DNA from: JTS-AC122 sp050246015
GTDB lineage: Bacteria; Planctomycetota; Phycisphaerae; Phycisphaerales; UBA1924
DNA length: 64,000 nucleotides
NCBI GenBank assembly: GCA_050246015.1
Contig: JBFWWU010000002.1
Span: 186,001 to 250,000, forward strand
Reading direction: 5' to 3'
In this document: piece after piece, positions 16,479 through 25,661 of the stretch
Layout: the number at the start of each line of letters is the position of its first letter
Numbering within the stretch: the stretch's first letter is position 1
Position numbers and translations under genes: made by a program
The notes under the pieces: model-generated
Told to the model about the DNA's origin: nothing
The model's database searches: none
The model's input: only the letters and a program-made list of their open reading frames with translations

Positions 16479-17762
16479 TCATTTCTCCCCCTTCCACTCC
16501 GCCGGCTTGGGCGTCTCCGGCATCATGAGCGCCATGATCGACATCGCCGTCCCGTAGTTCGCCGATCGCGGAAACACCCGGTCGTTCCACGACCCATCCC
16601 CGAGTTGGTTCTTCCACAACAGTTCCGACAGCCGACGCCGGTATTCCTCCCGGTCCCGCCGCGGCAACATCTCGATCGCCTGCGCCGCGTAGTAATGCGC
16701 ATAATAAAAGTAATACGGCGCGATCTGGTACGGCGGGATGTGCGTCCCGTTCTGCGCTCGCCGCCGATCCAGCCATTCCCAGTGCACAAAGAACGCGTCG
16801 ATCGCCGCACGCACCCGCTGCATGTCCGACTTCCCGCACAAACTCAGCGTCACCTCGCTCACGAGCATCCGCCCCACCGCGCCCGGCACCGGCTCCGGAT
16901 TCTCTCGCGCGTCCCCCGCGTACGTATACGAACCCGTCGGCGTCCGCGCCCGCAGCAGCGCCGCGATCGCTCGGTCCACCACCTCCGTCTTCACCTCGAA
17001 CCCCATCGACTTGGCCTGGAACAGCGCCTGGAGCGTCGGCCCCGTCATGAACGGCGACATCGGGCTCACGCCCGATTTCCCGCCCGGACGCGAGTAGTTC
17101 CACCCCCCGACCTGCGGTATCTCCGTCCGCTGGATGCAGTCGATGCACCAGATGATCGTCTTGTCGATCGCCTCCGCGTCGCTCTTGGATTCCACCGCGT
17201 CCAAGGCCGCTTGCCCAAGATCGTTCGGCAGCGCGTTCATCGAGCGCAGTTTCAGCAACGCGGCCAGCCCATACGTGTACCCCCACCCCCGCACGTCGTA
17301 CGTGCTGTCGTAGTCCGGGTTCATCAACTCGTGCTTCGTGGACGCGATGATGAATGAAACGCCGCGGCGCACCGCTTCCTTCCGGGCCGCATCCTCCGCG
17401 TACCCCGGCGCCTGCGCCAGCGCCAGGATCGCGATCCCCGTGCCCCCGACCCGGTAGCCGACCGGGATCTGACGATTCACCCGGTACACCCCCTCGTACG
17501 GCCACTGGTTCTTCCCGTCCGCCTGCCCCGGTTCCTCCGGCAGCGCCTTCACCGCCGCGGTGTCGTCGGCTTCCTGCATCGCCAGAAGCAACTGCACGCC
17601 CTTCGTGATCGATGATTCGATCCGCGCGCTGTCGATCTTGGGCAGATCCGGCTGCCCGCGCCGCTCCGGCTGCGGTGCCGCCCCGATCCCGTCGCCGCGT
17701 GGCATCTCCGGCGCGCCCAGCAACGCCCAACCAATCAGAAACGGCAGCGCGACTCCCTGCAT
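16479..17762 (-). CDS. Prenyltransferase/squalene oxidase-fold (alpha-alpha toroid) secreted protein
   Basis: 427 aa. A hydrophobic N-terminus (MQGVALPFLIGWALLGAPEM) looks like a weak export signal. Helical repeats resembling the terpene cyclase/prenyltransferase toroid follow: GVQLLLAMQEADD, VGGTGIAILALAQAPGY, WGYTYGLAALLKLR, QVGGWNYSRPGG, and LGDGSWNDRVFPRSANYGTA near the C-terminus, where the QxxDGSW-like core is visible. The DxDD cyclase signature is not seen, so a true squalene-type cyclase is unlikely; comparable planctomycete proteins are uncharacterised. Single gene on the minus strand, converging with the DUF4230-like gene. Confidence 0.75.
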   Translation of the reverse strand: MQGVALPFLIGWALLGAPEMPRGDGIGAAPQPERRGQPDLPKIDSARIESSITKGVQLLLAMQEADDTAAVKALPEEPGQADGKNQWPYEGVYRVNRQIPVGYRVGGTGIAILALAQAPGYAEDAARKEAVRRGVSFIIASTKHELMNPDYDSTYDVRGWGYTYGLAALLKLRSMNALPNDLGQAALDAVESKSDAEAIDKTIIWCIDCIQRTEIPQVGGWNYSRPGGKSGVSPMSPFMTGPTLQALFQAKSMGFEVKTEVVDRAIAALLRARTPTGSYTYAGDARENPEPVPGAVGRMLVSEVTLSLCGKSDMQRVRAAIDAFFVHWEWLDRRRAQNGTHIPPYQIAPYYFYYAHYYAAQAIEMLPRRDREEYRRRLSELLWKNQLGDGSWNDRVFPRSANYGTAMSIMALMMPETPKPAEWKGEK

Positions 17763-17876
17763 GATGCCTCCTCATTCCGCCGCTCGCCCGCGAACCAATC
17801 CACTCCACTCCCACATCCTACTCGATACGATCGGCGCGGTTTCATCAGACCCGCTCCTCCCTTCCGGATTCTGCCC

Positions 17877-18422
17877 ATGCGACGAGTTCTGTTGCTCCTG
17901 CTGGTTCCGGTCGCCCTGGCGGGTTCGCTCATCGGGTGCGGCCCGGGCTCGGCCGGCGCGCCCGCCGCCCTGTCACGAGCCACCGAGGGGCTGCGCCAAT
18001 CCCTCTCCCCGGCCGCGCCCTTCCAACTCGCCAGCGATACCGGAAAAACGCTGCTGTATGTCGCGCCGGACCCTACCGGGACCAACCCGTCCCCTTCGCT
18101 CAAACTCGTGCTGACCCGATCGAGCAAGGTCTTCGATGACCGCGCCGCGGTGCGCGAAATCGCACCCCGGGTCTTCATCCAGGACCTGCCCGAAGTCAAG
18201 AACGCCGCCAACTTCCAGACCTCCCCCGTCACCGGCGACGGCCTCCCGGGCTTTGAAACCACCGCGATCGCGTTCCATTCGCAGACCAACGCCAGGCTGC
18301 ACGTCGTGTGCGTGAAACTCTACGCGGCGGACGGAACCCACACGATCCTCGGGCTCGCGCCGGTCGAGGCGCAGGCGCAGCAGACCCTGCGTGACGCCGC
18401 CGCGACCTTCCGAGCGCGGTAA
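17877..18422 (+). CDS. Hypothetical lipoprotein
   Basis: 181 aa. The signal peptide is a clear lipoprotein type: MRRVLLLLLVPVALAGSLIGC, with the lipobox L-I-G-C and Cys21 as the lipid-modified residue. The mature part has a conserved-looking region KTLLYVAPDPTG and FHSQTNARLHVVCVKLYAAD but no recognised domain. It is 60 bp upstream of the methyltransferase on the same strand and divergent from the toroid-fold gene (114 bp between starts). Confidence 0.7.
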   Translation: MRRVLLLLLVPVALAGSLIGCGPGSAGAPAALSRATEGLRQSLSPAAPFQLASDTGKTLLYVAPDPTGTNPSPSLKLVLTRSSKVFDDRAAVREIAPRVFIQDLPEVKNAANFQTSPVTGDGLPGFETTAIAFHSQTNARLHVVCVKLYAADGTHTILGLAPVEAQAQQTLRDAAATFRAR

Positions 18423-18482
18423 TCGCGCTGCGCGCGAGTGAAGTGCCCCCGGAAAGAAACCGATAACGCCTATTCTAACGCC

Positions 18483-19376
18483 ATGCAACCCACGACCAGC
18501 GCACGCCGCCGGCCCACTCTCTACGACTGGATCGCCCTGGGCATCCTGAAAGTCGCCAAGGCGCGGCGCACCCGCCTCGAATCCACGAATCCCGACGATT
18601 ACGACAAGTTCTACGAAGAGTTTTTCGCCAAGAAGGATCAGGAACTCAGTTTCAACGACCCGCGCATGGCCCGGCGTCGCAAGACGATCCTGGAATGCCT
18701 GAACCGGCGCCTGCCCCCGGGTGCATCCATCCTTGATGCCGGCTGCGGCCTGGGCGAAGTCCTCGCCGACATCCCCGATCAGTACAAACTCTTCGGGTTC
18801 GATTTCGCCAAGTCCAATGTCGAGTTCACCAAACGACGCCTCGGCGACCGTGCCGACGTCAAACAAGGCTCGATCTACGAGATCCCCTTCCCCGACAACT
18901 CCATGGACGCTGTGCTCTGCCTGGAAGTGCTCGAGCACATCGAAGACGACGCGCGCGGCGTCCGCGACATCGCCCGGGTCCTGAGGCCCGGCGGCGTCCT
19001 CATCGTCGCCGTCCCCTACACCTTTTACTGGCCTTCCTACCTCAAACTCATGGGACACTTCCGGCACTACACGCGCCAGTCTCTCGCCGCCATGCTGCGT
19101 GAAAACGGCCTTGACCCGGTGGAAGTCCTGCCCAACTTCCCGCGCTGGCATCAGTCCTATACCCGGCACTACGTCAAGTTGCGCGCGCTGGTGCTGACCG
19201 TCGGCAAACTCTTCGGCGGCGGCTCGATGTTCGCCTTCCGGTGGCCCTGGCACAAGGAACGCGCCATCGATCGGCTCGAAACCCGCATGCAATCCGCCCA
19301 GGACCGCGATGCGGCTCTGGATTACACCACGCTGGATACCAGCACCTTCCAGGTCGCGCAGAAGCCGCTGGCGTGA
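18483..19376 (+). CDS. Class I SAM-dependent methyltransferase
   Basis: 297 aa. The Rossmann motif I is ASILDAGCGLGEVLADIP (about 80-97), motif II lies around LFGFDFAKSNVEFTKR, and the post-motif is MDAVLCLEVLEHIEDD with RVLRPGGVLIVAVPY, all typical of the Methyltransf_11 type (UbiE/bifunctional-like). The N-terminal ~65 residues and C-terminal ~90 residues are family-specific and may bind substrate; the acceptor is unknown. The ATG at 18483 (MQPTTSARRR) is preferred to an ATG 45 bp upstream. A hairpin terminator follows at 19570. Confidence 0.85.
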   Translation: MQPTTSARRRPTLYDWIALGILKVAKARRTRLESTNPDDYDKFYEEFFAKKDQELSFNDPRMARRRKTILECLNRRLPPGASILDAGCGLGEVLADIPDQYKLFGFDFAKSNVEFTKRRLGDRADVKQGSIYEIPFPDNSMDAVLCLEVLEHIEDDARGVRDIARVLRPGGVLIVAVPYTFYWPSYLKLMGHFRHYTRQSLAAMLRENGLDPVEVLPNFPRWHQSYTRHYVKLRALVLTVGKLFGGGSMFAFRWPWHKERAIDRLETRMQSAQDRDAALDYTTLDTSTFQVAQKPLA

Positions 19377-19569
19377 ACATTGATTCACGGCAAGTCAATA
19401 CACGCTTCACGTGCGCGCGCGATCAATGGGCGTGACGGTGCAAACAGATGGACGGGGAGGGGAACAACACTCTGGGAAACGCGATTTCACATCACGAAAG
19501 TGAGCAGAAAACGCAACAACTTCCCGGAAAAACTCTGAGGCAACCCCTTGTGGGCCGCTTCAGACACGC

Positions 19570-19603
19570 GTGGCACTCTTTCAAGAGTGCCACGGGCGTT
19601 TTT
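19570..19603 (+). terminator. Rho-independent terminator
   Basis: GTGGCACTCTT (19570-19580) pairs perfectly with AAGAGTGCCAC (19583-19593), followed by GGGCG and five T. It serves the plus strand (methyltransferase transcript) and sits just 12 bp beyond the stop of the leftward dockerin gene, so it may insulate both. The preceding 190 bp after the methyltransferase stop hold no gene. Confidence 0.8.
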
Positions 19604-19614
19604 GGAAGCCGTCG

Positions 19615-20133
19615 TCAATCGGGACCAAGAAACCAGTTGACGAAGTCAAAGAAGTCCTGCGAGTCCGTCACGCCGTCGAGCGTGAAATCGGCGCGAGAGG
19701 CGTAGAAGTCCGTCAAGAACTCAAAGAAATCGCTCGTATTGAGCACGCCGTCGAGCGACCAGTCGGCCGGGCCCGCCCAAGACCCCGCGGCGGTGCGATT
19801 ATCGAGCGATACAGCCGCCCAGTGAAGGATTCGCCCCCGCGGCGCGGATACATAGGAAAAGTCGTCGTTGCTGAGGGACGCGCGCCAGGACCAACCCTCG
19901 TCAAAGGGGCAAGCGGAGCCGTCGTCCTGCACGGCTTGAAGAAAATCGGGGGTCATCCAGTACCAGTTCTGGGGATCGGAATTAATCCCGGCGGTATCGA
20001 CGCGGAACGGCGCGGCGGTCCACCCGATGAGCGCCACCTCGGAACGGACATTCAGTCCACGATTCGACGATTGAACCAGGATGGGCGGTACATGGAAGGT
20101 TGCAAGCGCGGATGCGAGTAGACCGGCGATCAT
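19615..20133 (-). CDS. Small secreted protein with C-terminal GC-type dockerin
   Basis: 172 aa. The N-terminus (MIAGLLASALATFHVPPILV) is a short export signal. A Trp-rich middle domain of unknown family follows. The last ~48 residues contain two EF-hand-like half-repeats: ADWSLDGVLNTSDFFEFLTD and ADFTLDGVTDSQDFFDFVNW. They have the D-x-D/N-G plus S-DFF-(D/E)F pattern of the planctomycete GC-type dockerin, which is also present in the protein at 27553. The calcium-binding Asp/Asn positions are present. Such domains are thought to anchor extracellular proteins. Start at 20133 has no strong ribosome site upstream. Confidence 0.75.
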   Translation of the reverse strand: MIAGLLASALATFHVPPILVQSSNRGLNVRSEVALIGWTAAPFRVDTAGINSDPQNWYWMTPDFLQAVQDDGSACPFDEGWSWRASLSNDDFSYVSAPRGRILHWAAVSLDNRTAAGSWAGPADWSLDGVLNTSDFFEFLTDFYASRADFTLDGVTDSQDFFDFVNWFLGPD

Positions 20134-20249
20134 TTCACCACCGCTCTCTCTCTTTCTTTACATTCGAGCCGGGACGGCGCTTGAGTCCATATCGACGTAT
20201 CTTTCTGTTGCTCGAGAATGTCCGGCGTGTGTTGTGAACGCACGGATGT

Positions 20250-21251
20250 TCAGAGCCACTTGATGGCCCTGAGGTCTTCCACCGGCTCATCGAAGGAGCA
20301 CGAGCCGAAGGAGGTGGCGAAGGTTTCGCGTGTGTCGCGGATCTGGTCGGCAGTCACGCTCAACACCGCTCGCGCCCCCCCGCCACCGCCCGCGCTCCCG
20401 TTGATCCACTGGATCGAATCGCCCGAGACACGGAACGCGGAAGCAGACTGCTCGGCGAGGAGGTTGGCGATCGAGTCGGCCGTCGGCGTGGGCTGAGCGG
20501 AGCGGACGAGGCAGGCGGCGAGGAAGAGGTTGAGGAAGCCGTGCATGACGCCGCGCGGGCAGTTGGGCTCGTACGTGAGCGGGTGCTCGGAGCGGATGGG
20601 GTGGTGCAGGCCGGCGGTGGCCTTGAAGGGGACGTCGGCCTGGGAGGCGGCGATGAGAAAGGCGGCGATGGCGTGGCACGAGGGGAAGGCGTCGGGGGAG
20701 ACGCCGCCGGTGCGGATCTTGGCGGCGGCGTCGCTGCCGGAGAGTGCGGCGATGAAGCCGCGGATGTCGCCGGCGAGCGGAAACTCGAAGAAGGGGTAGA
20801 CCTCTTCGGGGATGGAATCGAGGGCGTCGTCGATGGCGGCGGGGGAGCCGGCCTTGAGTTCGATCGCGTCGATGTTCGCCAGGCCGTTGCGTGGCTGCTG
20901 GTGCTCGTGGTTGAAGGCGAAGATGGCGTCGAGGTCTTCGTCGAGGTCGCCGTCGATGATGGCGGAGATTCGCCAGGGGGCCTGGGCCGGGGCGAGGTCG
21001 TCGTCCTGGGCGGCGGGCTCGCCGTGGGTGTCGGTGGTGGGGAGGAGCCCGCGCGACTCGCGGCGGAGTTCTTCCAGGCGTGAGACCGGGCAGATGAACC
21101 GGCCGAGCATCCAGGATTCCTGCGAGCGGAGGTAGGTGGCGTAGTTGTCGACGGCGGCGCTCATCCCGAGTTTCGCCGGTGGGTACAGACCGGCGTAGTC
21201 GACGAGGTTCGTCAGGAGCGCGGCGGAGGATCGCGGGATGGTGACGGGCAT
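20250..21251 (-). CDS. Conserved hypothetical protein
   Basis: 333 aa, soluble, with no signal peptide or membrane segment. It opens SAALLTNLVDYAGLYPPAKL (about 9-28), and continues with PVSRLEELRRE, FFEFPLAGDIRGFIAALSGS, and TAGLHHPIRSEHPLTYEPNC, which contains a His-x-His... block that could bind metal. Proteins with the LVDYAGLYPPA start occur in diverse bacteria but have no assigned function known to me. The call starts at 21251 (MPVTIPRSS); the frame extends further upstream, but that part is antisense to the sigma factor. The gene diverges from the sigma factor with a 285-bp gap. Confidence 0.75.
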   Translation of the reverse strand: MPVTIPRSSAALLTNLVDYAGLYPPAKLGMSAAVDNYATYLRSQESWMLGRFICPVSRLEELRRESRGLLPTTDTHGEPAAQDDDLAPAQAPWRISAIIDGDLDEDLDAIFAFNHEHQQPRNGLANIDAIELKAGSPAAIDDALDSIPEEVYPFFEFPLAGDIRGFIAALSGSDAAAKIRTGGVSPDAFPSCHAIAAFLIAASQADVPFKATAGLHHPIRSEHPLTYEPNCPRGVMHGFLNLFLAACLVRSAQPTPTADSIANLLAEQSASAFRVSGDSIQWINGSAGGGGGARAVLSVTADQIRDTRETFATSFGSCSFDEPVEDLRAIKWL

Positions 21252-21536
21252 GGCGCGGGAGCGGCGGGTGCGTGGCGGATTCTTCGATGTCGGATCGGCG
21301 CGAAGGTCGATGGTAGTGGCGATCGTAGGAGCCGCGGGTTCGTGCCAGCGAAGTCGGCGGGGACAGGGGCTGGCGGGTTCTTGATCCACCGGAAAACTTG
21401 GGCGCCGGGGTGAGCGAACTGGTGGACGGACCGAGCGGGATCGGCCACCAACCTTGAGAATGTCACCGGCGGATACGGAACCGTTACCCCGGGCGTCCCA
21501 ATCGTCTTGTAGTCTTGATGCAGCGGAGACCTGTCC

Positions 21537-22238
21537 ATGAAACTCGAAGCCGCCATGTCGAACGCGCGGGGCACGAACAAAGCACGACCGGAGAAGACAA
21601 AGATGGGACCTGGAGCGAAACCGCGGCGGCGGCCGGGTGTACACTTTATCCGGATGACTCGCGCGGAAGAACGAGACCTGATCCAGCGTGCAATCGCGGG
21701 CGACCGCGAGGCGGCGGAGCAGTGCATCCGGGCGCATCAGGTATCGCTGTATGCGTACATGCTGCGGATGTGCGGCAAGCCCGACGTCGCCGAGGACATC
21801 GTGCAGGACGCGTTTGTGCGAGCACTGACGAACCTGAGCCGGTTTGATTTTCGGTTTAGGTTCTCGACGTGGCTGTTCACGATCGCCAAGCGGCTGTATG
21901 TGAACGCGTGCCAGAAGCACAAGCCCTCGTACGACAGCGACGCGGTGGGTCTGCATCAGGGCTCTGGCGATTCGCCGGAGTTGCCGGCGATTGACCGGGA
22001 AGTCTCGACCAACGCCAAGCGGGCGGTTCGGGCGGCGCTGGCGTCGCTGTCGATCGAACAGCGAGAGATCGTGGTGCTGTTTCATCAACTTGATTGGCCG
22101 ATCTCGCTGATCGCGGAATACATGGACATGCCGGAGGGGACGGTCAAGAGCCACCTGCACCGGGGTCGGCGCAAGATGCGGCGGTTGCTGTCGGATCATG
22201 CGAGCCACACCGAGCATGTCGCGGAGGTGTGGCGTTGA
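21537..22238 (+). CDS. ECF-type RNA polymerase sigma factor
   Basis: 233 aa. Region 2 is DVAEDIVQDAFVRALTNLSR with FRFSTWLFTIAKRLYVN (about 82-124) and region 4 is LSIEQREIVVLFHQLDWPIS ... PEGTVKSHLHRGRRKMRRLL (about 167-222), as in the RpoE group. Basic N-terminal residues (about 1-38) precede region 2 and could be an extension; in-frame ATGs at 21555 and 21654 are alternative starts, but GGAGA lies 8 bases before 21537. Its TGA overlaps the TTG start of the next gene, so translation is coupled, and the pair probably forms a sigma/membrane-regulator unit. Confidence 0.9.
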   Translation: MKLEAAMSNARGTNKARPEKTKMGPGAKPRRRPGVHFIRMTRAEERDLIQRAIAGDREAAEQCIRAHQVSLYAYMLRMCGKPDVAEDIVQDAFVRALTNLSRFDFRFRFSTWLFTIAKRLYVNACQKHKPSYDSDAVGLHQGSGDSPELPAIDREVSTNAKRAVRAALASLSIEQREIVVLFHQLDWPISLIAEYMDMPEGTVKSHLHRGRRKMRRLLSDHASHTEHVAEVWR

Positions 22239-23029
22239 ACAGTGATCGGCGCCGAGACCGGCTTCGGGATATCCATCGCATCGCCGAGTCGCTGCGGGAG
22301 GATGTGGTCGCGCCGGACTTGACCGAGGTGATCATCAAGCGGGTGCACGAGCAGAGGCCGTTTCTGTGCCGGAGTTCGAGGCGGCTGCTGATCTGGTGCA
22401 AGGTGGCGGCGGCGAGCCTGATCCTGGTCGTGGCCGGGATGATCCTGGCGATCCGTCTGTCGGCGCCGGAGGTTGTCCAGATCGCGGCGCCCGCGCCGCC
22501 GGCGGTGCTATCCCCGGCGGTGGATTCGGTTCGGCTGACGACGGTGCGCGCCGTCGAGGGCCTACGCGGCACATCGGCCAAACTCGAGCGATTCTGGACC
22601 GAGCCGCTCGTTGCCGTGACGAGTACCGAACCGGCGGAAACATCCGGGGGCATCACGACCATCGCGTTCCACGCTACAGAACCGGAGTCGGCAGCGACGG
22701 CGGATGAGTCGTATGGCGTGGTCATGCCGCCGCTCCCACCTGAATACCTCGCGTACGGCGACACGCTGGATCTCGCGTTTGTCGGCGCGGCGCGGATGAA
22801 CTATGTCACACTGAGCGGCGTCCCGAAGCCCGCCGGGTCGCCGACATCGTGGCAGATCGATCCGCGCTTTGCGGACGCGTACGCGCGGTCGGTGGTAGCC
22901 CGGCGTCAAGCCGCGGCGGTGCAGCGCCGGGCCGCCTCGGCGGATGATTGCCCGGGGTGCCAGTTGCTCGACGATTTCCCGCTGCTGATCACCGGTCAGC
23001 CCGGTGGCGGGGGGTTGCTGCCCCGCTGA
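22235..23029 (+). CDS. Putative membrane regulator downstream of ECF sigma (anti-sigma candidate)
   Basis: 264 aa, TTG start. The TTG at 22235 overlaps the sigma factor stop (TTGA) and has GGAGG 7 bases upstream; a GTG at 22229 would leave one base of spacing and is less likely. Residues 1-42 are cytoplasmic and charged, one transmembrane helix is at about 50-70 (VAAASLILVVAGMILAIRL), and the rest is Pro/Ala-rich and probably periplasmic. There is no HxxxCxxC zinc anti-sigma motif, so the role as anti-sigma is inferred from position only. Confidence 0.65.
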   Translation: MNSDRRRDRLRDIHRIAESLREDVVAPDLTEVIIKRVHEQRPFLCRSSRRLLIWCKVAAASLILVVAGMILAIRLSAPEVVQIAAPAPPAVLSPAVDSVRLTTVRAVEGLRGTSAKLERFWTEPLVAVTSTEPAETSGGITTIAFHATEPESAATADESYGVVMPPLPPEYLAYGDTLDLAFVGAARMNYVTLSGVPKPAGSPTSWQIDPRFADAYARSVVARRQAAAVQRRAASADDCPGCQLLDDFPLLITGQPGGGGLLPR

Positions 23030-23042
23030 TCTGCGATCGCTC

Positions 23043-24797
23043 ATGAAACGTTTGCGAATGCTCAATCTGGTGATCGCCTGCGTGGCGATGGTTGCCTCGT
23101 GGACCATGGCTCCGCGGGCAACGGATGCCGTCCAACGAGCGGTGGCGGCGGGCCCGCCGAGCGATGTCCTGGCGTCGGTGCCGCGCTCGGCGGAACTGGT
23201 GCTGGTGATCGATCGGTTCGGGGTGTTTCTTGATTCGCCTGTGGGGCGGGCGCTCTGGCAAGCCGTGGTGGAGATGCCGCCGGTGACGAGCGAAGCGCGG
23301 CGGGTGCTTGAATCTTGGGGCAAACTCTCGGGCGAACTGGGCGTCACGCATCGCGAGGCGATCGACCGGCTGATCGGGACCCGGGTGGTGCTGATCCTGC
23401 GAGATATCGAATCGAAGAATGACGCGTCGCGATGGGCGGTGCTGAGCGTGATATCGGAGCAGACCGATCGCGAGTTGGTGGCGAAGTTGCTTCCGGCGCG
23501 ACGGGGGCTGGTGGAAGGGCATCCGACGCGGGCGATCGAGAGCGGGAAGTACGAGGTGACGACGCACCTGCACGACGAGCCGGGAGGGCCCGGACCGGGT
23601 CACAGGCCCGTGTCGCTGCTTCTGACCGAGAGCGGCCGGTCGGAACTCTTTGACGAACTGATCGGCGTCTGGTCGGGGCGGGTTCGAGACACGCTGGCGA
23701 CGACGGACATGGCGCGGGAAGCGGCGCAGGCGCCCGACGCGCCGTTCCTGCTGGCGATCCGCATCGATCCTGATGCACCGGCGGCGCGCCGGCCTGAGTT
23801 GGACTGGTCGAGTTTTCTGCTGGTGACGGGGAACGTGACGCCGACGGGCCTGGAACTGAGCGTGTTGCTGCGGGATCACGTTCACGAGGGGGGGCTGGCC
23901 CAGATCAAGCCGTGGTCGGATGCGCCGCTGGCGCGTCTGGAGCCTGGGGCGGCGCTGGCGGTGATGGAGTCGCGGATCGCGCGGCCGGCGGGAGAGCCCC
24001 AGAGCGCCGAGCCGACTCATATCGACGCGATGTTCGCGAAGTTGGGGCTGAGCGAGCCACTGGGCAATCTGCTGGTGGGGCGTCAACTGCTGGTGGTGCG
24101 GGGCGTGCCGGGTCAGAGCCAGCAGGGGGCGGGGCTGCCGCGCGTTTCGGTGTGCATCGGAGCGGAGTCGAATGACCTTGAGTCGCTGGCGTCGCTGGGG
24201 GATCAATGCATCAGCGAGAACGTGGTGCGGATGGAAGGGGGCGCGGCGAGCGCGGAGCCGGGGGAACTCGACATCGGCGGGGTCGCGTGCCGGGCGGTTC
24301 GGCGGACGACGGCCGCCGTGCCGCCGGATCGACCGCTGGCGCAGTTCTTTGGTTCGCCGGTCCGGCTGGCGTGGACGTATGTACCGAGCGGCGCGGGGGC
24401 GACGCCACAGGCCGCGGCGGGGGCGACCACTCCGGGCTGGTGGCTGGTCAACGTGGGAGAGGCTCCGGAGGGGGCGGTGGCGGGCGCGACTGATATTGAG
24501 CGTTGCCAGGCGGCGCTCGGGCACGCGGGCGGACCGGGAGAGGCCGGGGAGGTTCGCCGCTGGTTCTCGATCGGCGTGCTGCGCCCGTCGGGGCTGGCGG
24601 ACCTCTTGGGAGCGCTCACGGACATCGCGGATGTCCGAGCATCGATGAAGCGGATCGACACGATCCGCTGGCGGCTGCAAGTGACTCCGAGCCAGGACAT
24701 CCGGGGGAGCGTGTCGGTGGAGACGAGCCCGTGCGATGCCCCCGGGGCGGCGCGTCAGAGGCCGGCGGACCCGCCGCGGGGCCCGAGCGAGCGCTAA
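23043..24797 (+). CDS. Hypothetical secreted protein
   Basis: 584 aa. The N-terminus MKRLRMLNLVIACVAMVASW is an export signal. The mature protein begins with ASVPRSAELVLVIDRFGVFL and contains blocks such as LDWSSFLLVTGNVTPTGLEL and WSDAPLARLEPGAALAVMES, with no recognised domain. The 13-bp gap to the upstream regulator gene suggests that it belongs to the same operon and might be the signal sensed or the target. Its last 4 bases overlap the stop of kdsB, which is on the other strand. A start ATG at 23004 in the same frame lies inside the previous gene and was not used. Confidence 0.7.
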   Translation: MKRLRMLNLVIACVAMVASWTMAPRATDAVQRAVAAGPPSDVLASVPRSAELVLVIDRFGVFLDSPVGRALWQAVVEMPPVTSEARRVLESWGKLSGELGVTHREAIDRLIGTRVVLILRDIESKNDASRWAVLSVISEQTDRELVAKLLPARRGLVEGHPTRAIESGKYEVTTHLHDEPGGPGPGHRPVSLLLTESGRSELFDELIGVWSGRVRDTLATTDMAREAAQAPDAPFLLAIRIDPDAPAARRPELDWSSFLLVTGNVTPTGLELSVLLRDHVHEGGLAQIKPWSDAPLARLEPGAALAVMESRIARPAGEPQSAEPTHIDAMFAKLGLSEPLGNLLVGRQLLVVRGVPGQSQQGAGLPRVSVCIGAESNDLESLASLGDQCISENVVRMEGGAASAEPGELDIGGVACRAVRRTTAAVPPDRPLAQFFGSPVRLAWTYVPSGAGATPQAAAGATTPGWWLVNVGEAPEGAVAGATDIERCQAALGHAGGPGEAGEVRRWFSIGVLRPSGLADLLGALTDIADVRASMKRIDTIRWRLQVTPSQDIRGSVSVETSPCDAPGAARQRPADPPRGPSER

Positions 24798-25585
24798 CCA
24801 GACGAGCGACTCGACTGGGGGTGCGCGCGGCGCCAACGATCGACGAACGCGTTGTACTGTTCGGGCGTGTCGATGCCGGGCGACGCCGAATCGACGAGCG
24901 CGACGGAGATGGCATACCCGTGCTCGAGGACGCGAAGTTGTTCGAGTTTTTCGGCCTGCTCCAGGGGTGTCGGGGGCAGGGACAAGTAGGTATCGAGGAA
25001 GGACCGGCGATAGACATACAGGCCGACGTGGCGCAGCAGGCCGGCGGGGGAGGGTTCTGACCGATCTCGGAAGAACGGGATCGCCGCGCGGGAGAAGTAC
25101 AGGGCCTGCTGTTCGACGCCCAGAACGACCTTGACGACGTTCGGATTGATCGCGTCGGCGACGTCCCGAATGGGGCTGGCGAGGGTGCCCATGAGGGCGC
25201 CCGCGCGGGTCATGGCGTCGACCGCGGCGTCGATGGCGCCGGGCTCGACCTCGGGTTCGTCGCCCTGAACGTTCACGACGATCGCGTCGGGCGGGAGGGC
25301 GAGGGCGGCGGCCGCCTCGGCGAGCCGGCTGGTCCCGTTGGGATGATCCGGCCGAGTCAGCACGCACGGGGCGCCGAAGGCGCGGGCGGCATCGGCGACG
25401 CGGGCGTCGTCGGCGGCGATGACCGCCCGCGCGACGCGGCGGGAGCGACGCGCGGCTTCGTAGACGTGCTGGATGAGGGGCCTGCCCGTCCGGGCCGCGA
25501 GCACCTTCTCCGGAAACCTCGTCGAGGCGAGGCGGGCCGGGATGATCACGACAATCTCCGGGTCGGCACGAGCGAGGTCTGGCAT
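24794..25585 (-). CDS. kdsB: 3-deoxy-manno-octulosonate cytidylyltransferase (CMP-KDO synthetase)
   Basis: 263 aa, close to the family length of ~250. It activates KDO with CTP for lipid A-core assembly. Motifs: IVVIIPARLASTRFPEKVLA (about 11-30, nucleotide binding), QHVYEAARRS, NGTSRLAEAA, VVNVQGDEPEV (metal-binding Asp), and LYVYRRSFL ... EQLRVLEHGY. The Asn/Asp pattern of the family is intact. Together with lpxK at 58284 it points to a lipid A/KDO-containing outer membrane. Divergent from the DUF2959 gene with a 76-bp gap; its stop overlaps the preceding gene's stop by 4 bp. Confidence 0.93.
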   Translation of the reverse strand: MPDLARADPEIVVIIPARLASTRFPEKVLAARTGRPLIQHVYEAARRSRRVARAVIAADDARVADAARAFGAPCVLTRPDHPNGTSRLAEAAAALALPPDAIVVNVQGDEPEVEPGAIDAAVDAMTRAGALMGTLASPIRDVADAINPNVVKVVLGVEQQALYFSRAAIPFFRDRSEPSPAGLLRHVGLYVYRRSFLDTYLSLPPTPLEQAEKLEQLRVLEHGYAISVALVDSASPGIDTPEQYNAFVDRWRRAHPQSSRSSG

Positions 25586-25661
25586 GCCCGAAGGGTACTC
25601 TTGGCACGAACCTCGCCCACTATCATGAGGTACCGACAAGGGAACCCACGGAGATTTCATC

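Noticed and set aside
16479..17762. Squalene-hopene cyclase
   Set aside because: The fold signals resemble the alpha-alpha toroid, but the catalytic DxDD motif and several QW repeats are missing.
21477..21510. GGAACCGTTACC upstream of the sigma factor as an ECF-type autoregulatory promoter
   Set aside because: A GGAAC box is present, but the nearest CGTC-like -10 element is spaced 12 or 21 bp away, neither fitting the usual 16-17 bp.
22989..25607. Leftward open frame of 872 codons
   Set aside because: Arginine/proline-rich translation typical of the antisense strand of GC-rich genes; it overlaps well supported genes on both strands.
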